Source of the DNA: Lentzea indica
Lineage (GTDB): Bacteria; Actinomycetota; Actinomycetes; Mycobacteriales; Pseudonocardiaceae
Assembly: GCF_012184385.1 (NCBI RefSeq)
Contig: NZ_VSRL01000082.1
Coordinates: 1 to 33,076 of the forward strand
Length of the DNA stretch: 33,076 nucleotides
Direction of reading: 5' to 3'
This document shows, piece by piece, positions 14,938-21,536 of this stretch; the first letter of the stretch is position 1; the number at the start of each line of letters is the position of its first letter. The notes below the pieces were generated by a model. The model was not told where the DNA came from, made no database searches, and was given only the letters and a program-made list of their open reading frames with translations. The position numbers were made by a program, and so were the translations under genes.

Positions 14938-15289
14938 CTTAGTTCGTCACCTACGAAGAAAGCCCACCCACGAAACCGCAGGTCAGCGGGCTTATTTCGT
15001 TAGTTCGTCAAGTTCGCAGCGTCCGCGCAGCCGAGAACCGCGCTGTAGCCGGAGGGGGTGTCACGTCGCCCGTCTGAGCTGGAGGTTTGGCGGCGACTCG
15101 GGACCCGAGGGCTGGAGCGGTAGAGGCACGCTGGACCAATCCGTTTGGTGTCGCAACGCTGCTCGATCGTGTGGGACGCGCTGACCTGCGCTTTGGTCGT
15201 GGCCGGCGATGCCCGCGGCGCAGCTGCAGGACGGGACCAATGCCTGACAGCGCTGAACACGGTTGGGGTGTCACGTCCCCTCGGTGACC

Positions 15290-15399
15290 GGGGAGGACGG
15301 CGGGGAGGACGGCAGGATGCGGGGAGTTCTCCCCGGTCGCCTCCCCGCGCTGCCTCTGCGGGTTGACCAGGGAAGACCCTCAGGCGGGAGGCGGGGAGG
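15290..15399. repeat. GGGGAGG/CCTCCCC cluster
   Basis: GGGGAGG at 15290, 15302 and 15393, the inverse CCTCCCC at 15340, and the hairpin GGGGAG-TT-CTCCCC at about 15321-15334. Function unknown. Confidence 0.6.
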
Positions 15400-15560
15400 C
15401 ACGCCACCGGAACCCGCGAACAGGCGGGAAAACGGCTCTCATTGGCCGCTGTGGTGGCCGTCGAGCGGCTGGAGCACGCGGGGTGGTGTGACTCTCGGTG
15501 GCCCAGAGGGGTCCTCCCGCCCCGTTTCAGCCGTTGTGGAGCCTCCACACTGGACGGCCT

Positions 15561-15716
15561 CTAGGCTCTAGGGCGCTGGTCACCCGATGTACCGGCGTCT
15601 AGACGGGGGTCTAGGTCTAGAGGGGCCAGGGTCTAGCCCTAGCAGCACTAGCGTCCCGGTCAGCGGCACCGCGCAGCCCTAGGCACGGACCCTAGAGCTA
15701 GGGCCACGACCACTAG
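15561..15716. repeat. Cluster of 12 CTAG tetranucleotides
   Basis: CTAG begins at 15561, 15568, 15599, 15611, 15617, 15633, 15639, 15648, 15679, 15692, 15698 and 15713. CTAG is normally scarce in high-GC actinobacterial DNA, so the density is striking. Confidence 0.9.
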
Positions 15717-15721
15717 CCCGA

Positions 15722-15881
15722 GTTAGGTCACCGCGACGGCCGAACACCACCTCCGGGTACAGCCGACCTTGCTTCAGCCTCGGGTAACCCGGCTAACCCG
15801 CTAACTCGCCGCAGCTCACGAGCGCGTCAGGCGGTGAGGTCGTTGGGTTATCTTTCTAACCCAGCAGAGACGATCTAACCC
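15722..15881. repeat. TAACCC/GGGTTA cluster with inverted repeat
   Basis: TAACCC at 15785, 15794, 15857 and 15876 and GGGTTA at 15845. TGGGTTA-TCTTTC-TAACCCA (15844-15863) is a perfect 7-bp inverted repeat. Confidence 0.7.
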
Positions 15882-16085
15882 GCCGCATAGGGTCCCCACG
15901 CGTCCCGCTGGTCGTCGATTAGTTCCGGCCAAGCGCCCACATCAGCCCGTCAACCTGTGCTTGCTCCGCGATCTCGCTCGATACTGGACTACTCCCGTTG
16001 TGCACCCCGATCAGCAACCACACCGTGGCGTACTTAGTCGCGTTCTCGTGTACTCCACCTATTCACGCTGTTGAGGTGACGCTCT

Positions 16086-16586
16086 ATGGAACCACCGCAG
16101 AACTACCACTATCAGCACGGCCCACAGCCTCCAATTCCAGGCCATTTCCCGCAACCGACTGGCTACACCTACTATCAGCAGCCGAGGCCTCCGGTGTATC
16201 CGGTGGTGATATGGACCGCACTCTTTGGTCTCTTTGGGATCATTGCGGCGGCTCTCCGCGCAGGCAGGGCGGCAAAAGGTGGGCACCCGCAGGGCCCATA
16301 TTGGGTGGCGTGGGCGGTTACGTGTTTCGTTGGAATTGTTTTTTGGGCCGTGTTGATTAGCGCTGGGGGAGTGGGGAAGATTGACGCCGACACGGTGGAG
16401 CAACGGGTAACGAGTAGCGATATGAAATGGACTAACGGTGTGCGTGCCACGTCTGCACATTGCAGTCCGACAGACGTTGACCAGGATGGTGCGGGATTTT
16501 ATTCGTGTTCAATCACGAAGGCGGACGGCTCTCACGGAACGCTGAACGTATGGGCTGACACCGATGGCAGTATCGAGAGCAAGTGA
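16086..16586 (+). CDS. Membrane protein with proline/tyrosine-rich N-terminus and extracytoplasmic CSPxDV domain
   Basis: This 166-residue protein has an N-terminal Pro/Tyr/Gln-rich tail and two transmembrane helices (about 38-60, VVIWTALFGLFGIIAAAL; about 72-97, VAWAVTCFVGIVFWAVLISA). The C-terminal domain contains CSPTDVDQDGAGFYSC, two cysteines 15 residues apart that could form a disulfide outside the cell. GAGGTG lies seven bases before the ATG. The same cysteine motif occurs in the next gene. Function unknown; an envelope role such as surface exclusion is speculation. Confidence 0.75.
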   Translation: MEPPQNYHYQHGPQPPIPGHFPQPTGYTYYQQPRPPVYPVVIWTALFGLFGIIAAALRAGRAAKGGHPQGPYWVAWAVTCFVGIVFWAVLISAGGVGKIDADTVEQRVTSSDMKWTNGVRATSAHCSPTDVDQDGAGFYSCSITKADGSHGTLNVWADTDGSIESK

Positions 16587-16646
16587 CAACTAGAGGCGCG
16601 TCTCATCTCGCAACAACAGCCCTCATTGCCGAGGTGTCACGGTAAC

Positions 16647-16665
16647 CCGCCACGCACCGTGGCGG
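16647..16665 (+). terminator. Hairpin after the membrane protein gene
   Basis: A perfect 8-bp stem (CCGCCACG/CGTGGCGG, loop CAC) without a T tract lies 60 bp after the stop. Confidence 0.45.
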
Positions 16666-16796
16666 CCGTGAGTCAGGTGATGCTTTCACCGAAACCACGT
16701 CCCGACATGCAGATTCTGCGGCCGTATCTCAAGAAGTGAGGTAGAGCAGGCGTGACCCAAGTAGACACACAAACCTCACAACATCGGAGACACGCA

Positions 16797-17225
16797 ATGA
16801 CTCACACTGTTCGCTCACTCGTTCTCGGTGGAATCGTTCTCGCCGCTTTGTCTGTAGGCGCTGGTGCCGTTCTCGGAACGAGCGAACTCGTTGGCACGGC
16901 CGTTCCAGTGACCACGGCTACATGGGACGCAACGCCCTACGTTCCTATTCCAGACGGTTCGTGCCGCGCCATGTGTGATGGCAGGATCAGCGCATACGAA
17001 CTCTCCGTGTGGATGATTGACGAGGCTAAGGCAACGGGCGGATACATTGACTCCGCGACATGCTCACCTGTTGACGTGCTCGCTGACGGGCAGGGTAGCT
17101 ACCGATGCACCGTTGTAGAGCGAGGGATGGCTTCCGCGACATTCGTCGGCGCGGTTTCGTACACGGTTCGGAACACCTTCACGTGGAAGGTAACGAGTCT
17201 TGAGAGCTTCACGCCTGCCAAGTAG
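16797..17225 (+). CDS. Exported or membrane-anchored protein with CSPxDV motif
   Basis: This 142-residue protein has an N-terminal hydrophobic signal or anchor (SLVLGGIVLAALSVGAGAVL). Its outer domain contains CSPVDVLADGQGSYRC, matching the spacing of the previous gene's motif, and another Cys pair (CRAMC). GGAGA lies six bases before the ATG at 16797, which is preferred over an upstream GTG. Function unknown. It is the last gene before attR. Confidence 0.75.
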   Translation: MTHTVRSLVLGGIVLAALSVGAGAVLGTSELVGTAVPVTTATWDATPYVPIPDGSCRAMCDGRISAYELSVWMIDEAKATGGYIDSATCSPVDVLADGQGSYRCTVVERGMASATFVGAVSYTVRNTFTWKVTSLESFTPAK

Positions 17226-17294
17226 TGACGCAGTAGAGCCGCAGGCGTGACGTAGCTCGTTCTAGCTCGACAGAGGCGAGTAACCGGCCTCATC

Positions 17295-17314
17295 GGGTCT
17301 CAAAGTGGGTCTCA
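17295..17314 (+). repeat. Paired GGGTCTCA repeats near attR (candidate integrase arm sites)
   Basis: Copies at 17295-17302 and 17307-17314 share the 12-bp phase of the attL pair and lie 97 bp inside attR. Confidence 0.55.
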
Positions 17315-17410
17315 GTCCGGGGTTTCGCTGGGAGTCTCTGCTGTTGCGCGCGAAGCCTTCTACCAGGGGAAACGTACCTACACGGACCACCTCGGACGGC
17401 GGGGAACGGA

Positions 17411-17465
17411 ACTGGAAATCGTGTTGGGTTCACCCCCTCACGGGTTCAAATCCCGTATCCTCCGC
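17411..17465 (+). repeat. attR: 55-bp copy of the tRNA-Ser(GGA) 3' end
   Basis: Identical to 5460-5514. It lacks the 5' half of the tRNA, so it is not a functional gene. Confidence 0.93.
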
Positions 17466-17468
17466 GCA

Positions 17469-17510
17469 AAGGCGGCGAGTGCTCGTGAAGAGCACTCGCC
17501 GCCTTCTTTT
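17469..17510 (+). terminator. Original rho-independent terminator of tRNA-Ser(GGA)
   Basis: A 16-bp perfect stem (17469-17484 with 17490-17505), loop GTGAA and a CTTTT tail. The 11-bp upper stem and the loop are identical to the terminator of tRNA-Ser(CGA) at 22385-22415, read on that gene's strand. It was separated from its gene by the insertion. Confidence 0.88.
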
Positions 17511-17543
17511 GTGCCATGCGGGGACACCCCGCACCCCGGCGCG

Positions 17544-17575
17544 AAGGGCGCCGAACTTCAACGTTCGGCGCCCTT
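17544..17575 (+). terminator. Second strong hairpin before the GPP34 genes
   Basis: A 13-bp perfect stem (AAGGGCGCCGAAC and its complement) with loop TTCAAC followed by CGGC. It may insulate the GPP34 operon or act in either direction. Confidence 0.7.
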
Positions 17576-17591
17576 TCGGCGTTAACGTTGC

Positions 17592-18248
17592 ATGATGCTG
17601 CCCGAAGACCTGATGCTGCTGTTCCTCGACGAAGAGGACGGCCGCGTGTTGATGGACTCGACGTCGATCCACAACGCTCTAGCCGGGGCCGTGCTGCTGG
17701 AACTGGTCAAGTCCGGGCGGGTGGCGTTCGAGCCGGACGGAAAGAAGCTCGCGGTCGTCGACCCCTCGCCGTTGCGCAACGAGTTCCTGCAGGAGTCGCT
17801 CAGCAGGATCACCAAGCCGATGAAGCCGCAGCGCGCGGTCGAGAAGCTCCGCAACCACGTGCGGGACAACGTGATGGCGCAGCTCGAAGGCCAGGGTGTG
17901 CTGACGGTCGAGAAGTCGAAGACGCTCGGGATCTTCCCGACGAAGCGCTACGTGATCCGGGACCACCAGGCGGTCAGCGAGATCCGTGACCTCGTGGGCA
18001 ACGTGGCGCTGGGGTACCGGGCGCCGGACGAGCGCACCGGAGCGCTGATCTCGTTGCTGTACGCGGTGAAGGGCCTGCACAAGGTCTTCAAGGGCGACAA
18101 GCGCGAGATGAACGCGCGGGCCAAGGAGATCTCGGCTGGGAACTGGGCCGGGGTCGCCGTGAAGAAGGCGATGGAGGCGGTTCAGGCCGCGGTCACAGCG
18201 GCGGTCGTGGCTTCGACGGTGGCGGCCACGTCGGGGGGTTCCAGCTGA
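17592..18248 (+). CDS. GPP34 (GOLPH3/Vps74-like) family phosphoprotein
   Basis: This 218-residue protein has the GPP34 start LPEDLMLLFLDEEDGRVL, then a helical core (NALAGAVLLELVKSGRVAFE) and the family's late region (GALISLLYAVKGLHKVFKGD). In eukaryotes the fold binds phosphatidylinositol 4-phosphate and sorts Golgi enzymes; the bacterial role is not known and may be membrane-lipid binding. The C-terminus is an alanine/valine-rich helix. It ends in a one-base overlap (TGATG) with its paralogue. A second ATG one codon later could be the start. Confidence 0.9.
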   Translation: MMLPEDLMLLFLDEEDGRVLMDSTSIHNALAGAVLLELVKSGRVAFEPDGKKLAVVDPSPLRNEFLQESLSRITKPMKPQRAVEKLRNHVRDNVMAQLEGQGVLTVEKSKTLGIFPTKRYVIRDHQAVSEIRDLVGNVALGYRAPDERTGALISLLYAVKGLHKVFKGDKREMNARAKEISAGNWAGVAVKKAMEAVQAAVTAAVVASTVAATSGGSS

Positions 18249-18883
18249 TGCTGCACGAAGACTTGATGCTGCTGTTCATCAACCAGCAGAACGGCCGTCT
18301 GCACGCCGACTCCTCGTCGGTGGAGAACGCGCTCGCCGGCGCGGTGCTCATCGAGCTGGTGAACTCGGGGCGCGTCGATTTCGAGCCGAACGGCAAGAAG
18401 CTCCAGGTCGTCGATCCGACGCCGCTGAAGAACCAGTTGCTGCAGGAGTCGGTGTCGAGGCTCAACAAGCCCATGAAGTCGCAGCCGGCAGTGGAGCGAC
18501 TCCGGAAGAGTTTGCGCGACAACGTGATCGCGGACCTTGAAGGCCGTGGCGTCGTGCGGGTGGAGCCGCGGACGGTGCTGGGGATCTTCCCGGCGAAGAG
18601 CTACCCGATCGTCAAGGAGGCCGTGTCCGACGACGTGCGGAAGGCCGTCGGAGAGGTCGCGCTCGGGTACCGGGGAGCGGATGCGCGCACAGGACCGTTG
18701 ATCACGCTGCTGTACGCGGTGAACACCCTGCACAAGGTGTTCGACGGCGACAAGCGCGAGATGAAGCGGCGGGCCAAGGAGATCGCGGCCGGCAACTGGG
18801 CGGGCGATGCCGTGCGCAGGGCCGTGGAGGCGATCCAGGGCGGCGTGACTGCCGCGGCCACTGCCGCCGCGTCGGGGGAATGA
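18248..18883 (+). CDS. GPP34 family phosphoprotein, tandem paralogue
   Basis: This 211-residue protein aligns along its whole length with the preceding gene product (LHEDLMLLFINQQNGRLHAD, then NALAGAVLIELVNSGRVDFE, and the late region GPLITLLYAVNTLHKVFDGD). Translational coupling and similarity indicate a tandem duplication and perhaps a heteromer. It ends 22 bp before the stop of the convergent nuclease gene. Confidence 0.9.
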   Translation: MLHEDLMLLFINQQNGRLHADSSSVENALAGAVLIELVNSGRVDFEPNGKKLQVVDPTPLKNQLLQESVSRLNKPMKSQPAVERLRKSLRDNVIADLEGRGVVRVEPRTVLGIFPAKSYPIVKEAVSDDVRKAVGEVALGYRGADARTGPLITLLYAVNTLHKVFDGDKREMKRRAKEIAAGNWAGDAVRRAVEAIQGGVTAAATAAASGE

Positions 18884-18904
18884 CGCGGCGGCAGCGGATC
18901 GCGC

Positions 18905-21337
18905 TTACTTCTTCAGGCAGTCGAGGATGTCCTCGAGAGCGAACACGATCTTGTCGACGTTCGCGTCACCCGTGGACGGGCGGGCGCGGACGATCTGCGG
19001 GTCGTGGTCGCTCGCCTGGTCGGCGAACTCGGCGTTGATGTGCACCACGTCGTAGCCGAAGCGGGTGATGTTCTTGCTCATCACGATGTGGTCGAGCGTC
19101 TGCGAGTTGCCCTCGAAGACGTAGCTGTACCGCTCGTTCGCGGGCAGCGTCTCGATCAGCGCCTTGAGGTTGCCGTCGCCGGTGAGGGCCTTGACGGCGG
19201 GCGAGAACTGGTAGTCGTTCAGGTCGCCGGCGAGGATCACGTTGGCGCCCTTGTCGATCGCGCGGATCTGCTCCGTGAACGCCTTCAGCGCCGCCGCCTG
19301 CTTGGCGCGCTGCACCTCGGAGGAGCGGTTCGGCGGCTGGTTGCGGCCGTGGATGGCCTCGTCGCCGCCCTTGGAGTTGAAGTGGTTCGCGACCACGAAG
19401 ACCGTGCGGCCGCGGAACTTGAACTCGCCGGCGAGCGGCTTGCGGCTGTTCGCCCACGCGTCGTTCAGCGGGTCGATCCGGCCCGGTGACACGGAAAGCG
19501 CGGCGCGGCCGTTCTTCTTCACGACCTGGACCGGGGTCTTGAAGTCGCCACCAGGACGGTCCACGAAGGACACGCGCTGCGGGTTGAAGAAGAAGCCGAC
19601 GCGGATGTTGCCGCCGGGCTCGCCGCCGTCCTTGAGGTTCTCCGGGTCGATCTGACGCCACTGGTAGCGAGGGCCGCCCTTGGCGACGATCGCGTCGGAG
19701 AACTTCTGCAGCGTCTGGTCGGCCGCGACGACACCGTCGTTGGTCGCACCGTTGTTGTCCTGGATCTCTTCCAGCACAACGACGTCCGGGCTGCGCAGGT
19801 TCGTCGTGACACCCTCGGCGAGCCGGTCGAACTTCGTCTGCGGGTCGGACGGGTCGAGGTTCTCGACGTTGTAGGTCGCGACCGAGAGCTCGGACTCCTT
19901 CTGCTGCGCGGTGATCTCGCGCTGCAGGTTGGCGGACGTGTGGGTGCCGAGCTGGAGAGCCGCCAGCGTGTAGCCGCCGAAGTTCGTGTACTCGATGGCA
20001 CCGACGGTCGCGCCGGCGAACACGTCACCGACGTTGGACGCCGGCAGCGGCGTGGCCTTGATCTTCAGGCGGCCGCTGTTGGCCTGGTCGTAGGCGGTGT
20101 AGGCGGTGCCGCCGCGCTGGTTCTTGTTCTGGTCGGGGTTGACCGTGACCCAGGCCTCGCCGAACGCGTTGCTCGGGCCCACCACACGGGCGTCGTTGAC
20201 CTGCACCAGCGTGCCCTCGAGGGACTCGAAGTGGTCGAGGCCGTACTTCTCCGGCTCCAGCGGAAGCTGCTCGATGCTGCCGCCGGGCGCGGGCAGGTAG
20301 CCGTTCGGGATGTTCTTGACGATCACCGGCGCCGGGACGGGGTTGCCCTTCGAGACCGTGATCGTGGTGGCCTGGGTGATCTCGGTGAGGGTCTGGTTGG
20401 AGCCCGTCTCACCGCCAGGCCGGTACTCCGCGATCGTGCCGCTGACCAGCACGTTGTCGCCGACGGCCACGGTCGGCGCGCTGCCGGCCGTGTAGACGAA
20501 GACGCCCTCGCTGGTGCGCGGGTCGCTGTCCGGGCCGACCGTGTCCTGGATCCAGAAGCCGCGGTCACCCGTGGCGCGCGTGCCGGTGACGACGCCGGGG
20601 ACGTTGGTGACCTTCTGGCCGAGCAACGGCGAGATGCGCGTGACGCCCTGGATGTCGTGGATGCGCTTGTCGCCGGGCACGGGGTCGGGGTCGGGATCCG
20701 GGTTGCCGCCGCCCGGCGTCTCGCCCTTGGAGTTGGTCGGGTTCGGGTCGCCGACCTTGAAGTCGACGGAGTTGTCGTCGGTGTCGGCGAGCTCGATGTT
20801 GCGGAACGCCGAAGCGGTGTTGCTGAGGGCGTTCGTCCCGGTGCCCTCACGCACGACCGCCGCGCCGTAGCCGACGAGGTCCTTGATGCGCGAGTCGGCA
20901 GTGCAGTCGGCCGCCGTCTTGCAGGTGAGCGGCGCGCTGCCGTTGACCAGCGCGATGGTGCCGCCGGTGGCGCTCATGGCGATCGTGCCGGTGGCGTCCG
21001 GGGCCGGCAGGTCGACGGTGCCACCGGTGCCCTTGGCCTCGGCGACGAGGAACGTCTTGCCGGGCGCGATCGAGCCCGCGAGCGGGGTCACCCCCCACTG
21101 CGTGGTCGCGCCGGGGCTGGCCGAGATGTACTGGACGCTGTAGCCGTCCAGGCTGATCGCCGACGCGCTCTTGTTGGCGAGCTCGACGAAGTCCTGCTTG
21201 AGCGTGGCACCGGAGTTGCCGCCTCCTCCGTAGACCTCGGAGATCAGCGCGTCTGTGCTGGGTGCTGCGACTGCGGGTACGGCGGCGAATACGAGCGCCG
21301 CCACCGCTGTCCCGATGCCGGGCAGGGTGGCTCTCAA
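18905..21337 (-). CDS. Secreted ExeM/NucH-family endonuclease with lamin-tail domain
   Basis: The protein has 810 residues. A Sec signal peptide ends near AVPAVAAPS. A lamin-tail-like domain follows (ALISEVYGGGGNSGATLKQD, then FVELANKSASAISLDGYSVQ), then a Gly/Asp/Pro linker and an OB-like region (IHDIQGVTRISPLLGQ). The endonuclease/exonuclease/phosphatase domain starts near 487, with YNVENL, VVLEEIQD, NHFNSKGGD, AGDLNDYQ and the terminal SDHDP, all the catalytic elements. It probably degrades extracellular DNA, for nutrient recovery or biofilm turnover. It starts at TTG with a GGAGGAG site three bases upstream, the only well-placed site. Confidence 0.92.
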   Translation of the reverse strand: MRATLPGIGTAVAALVFAAVPAVAAPSTDALISEVYGGGGNSGATLKQDFVELANKSASAISLDGYSVQYISASPGATTQWGVTPLAGSIAPGKTFLVAEAKGTGGTVDLPAPDATGTIAMSATGGTIALVNGSAPLTCKTAADCTADSRIKDLVGYGAAVVREGTGTNALSNTASAFRNIELADTDDNSVDFKVGDPNPTNSKGETPGGGNPDPDPDPVPGDKRIHDIQGVTRISPLLGQKVTNVPGVVTGTRATGDRGFWIQDTVGPDSDPRTSEGVFVYTAGSAPTVAVGDNVLVSGTIAEYRPGGETGSNQTLTEITQATTITVSKGNPVPAPVIVKNIPNGYLPAPGGSIEQLPLEPEKYGLDHFESLEGTLVQVNDARVVGPSNAFGEAWVTVNPDQNKNQRGGTAYTAYDQANSGRLKIKATPLPASNVGDVFAGATVGAIEYTNFGGYTLAALQLGTHTSANLQREITAQQKESELSVATYNVENLDPSDPQTKFDRLAEGVTTNLRSPDVVVLEEIQDNNGATNDGVVAADQTLQKFSDAIVAKGGPRYQWRQIDPENLKDGGEPGGNIRVGFFFNPQRVSFVDRPGGDFKTPVQVVKKNGRAALSVSPGRIDPLNDAWANSRKPLAGEFKFRGRTVFVVANHFNSKGGDEAIHGRNQPPNRSSEVQRAKQAAALKAFTEQIRAIDKGANVILAGDLNDYQFSPAVKALTGDGNLKALIETLPANERYSYVFEGNSQTLDHIVMSKNITRFGYDVVHINAEFADQASDHDPQIVRARPSTGDANVDKIVFALEDILDCLKK

Positions 21338-21442
21338 AACTCCTCCAGGGGGATGCGGCGGACCGACGCATCTTTCCTCGATCGAGTGAGGTTTGGTAGC
21401 CGTTGTTACTAACGGTTAACCGGTTGGCCTGCCAATCATCAC

Positions 21443-21458
21443 TCGAACAAGTGTTCGA
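21443..21458. promoter_or_regulatory. LexA-type SOS box
   Basis: TCGAACAAGTGTTCGA fits the actinobacterial consensus TCGAAC-N4-GTTCGA exactly. It lies 79 bp upstream of the DinB-like gene and 106 bp upstream of the divergent nuclease. TATGCT at 21466-21471 could be a rightward -10. Confidence 0.65.
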
Positions 21459-21483
21459 TCATGGTGTATGCTCCGTTTCGGAA

Positions 21484-21520
21484 CGCTGGCCGGTGGTCCC
21501 CTCCCAGGCACCGGCCAGCG
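21484..21520 (+). repeat. 12-bp inverted repeat in the leader of the DinB-like gene
   Basis: CGCTGGCCGGTG (21484-21495) and its perfect complement (21509-21520) with a 13-nt loop end 16 bp before the start codon. It could form a stable leader hairpin or be a protein site. Confidence 0.65.
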
Positions 21521-21536
21521 TCCCTACGTTGGGGGC

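Larger units (their letters stand above)
14879..16085. other. 1.2-kb non-coding region with several repeat families
   Basis: No convincing gene is present. From left to right it holds copy B of the 48-bp repeat, a possible terminator hairpin (stem AAGCCC/GGGCTT, about 14962-14998), copies of GGTGTCACGTCCC, a GGGGAGG cluster, a dense CTAG cluster and a TAACCC/GGGTTA cluster. Such repeat density suggests an origin of replication or transfer, or a regulatory RNA region. This is an inference. Confidence 0.65.
5460..17465. mobile_element. Integrated element in tRNA-Ser(GGA), about 12 kb, AICE-like but without a visible transfer gene
   Basis: The element is bounded by 55-bp perfect repeats. The integrase and excisionase genes lie next to attL and are transcribed towards it. 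It also carries a HicAB toxin-antitoxin pair, a DUF3987-like ATPase that may drive replication, a GntR repressor and two HTH regulators. The GC content of the 12.4-17.2 kb part is visibly lower than the backbone. I found no FtsK/TraB translocase, relaxase, Spd proteins or phage structural gene, so it may be a defective AICE, a mobilisable element or a satellite. The single frameshift in the integrase, if real, would leave it fixed in place. Confidence 0.88.
17226..17591. other. 366-bp stretch across attR
   Basis: It contains the right-hand GGGTCTCA pair, the att core and two strong terminators. No gene was seen. Confidence 0.75.
21338..21536. other. Divergent region between the nuclease and DinB-like genes
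   Basis: It contains CTCGATCGAG, CCGTT-GTTACT-AACGG and CGGTTAACCG symmetric words near the nuclease gene, a LexA-type box and a 12-bp inverted repeat near the other. Confidence 0.6.

Noticed and set aside
15000..15548. 182-residue minus-strand open frame in the repeat-rich region
   Set aside because: It covers iteron-like repeats and has low-complexity composition (Arg, Ser, Pro, Ala) without a domain.
14879..16085. CRISPR array
   Set aside because: The repeats are short, irregularly spaced and of several kinds; there are no regular spacers and no cas genes.
5460..17465. Prophage
   Set aside because: No capsid, terminase, portal, tail or lysis gene was recognised.
19940..21412. Plus-strand open frame opposite the secreted nuclease
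   Set aside because: Shadow of a conserved gene, with composition dominated by Arg, Val, Asp and Gly.
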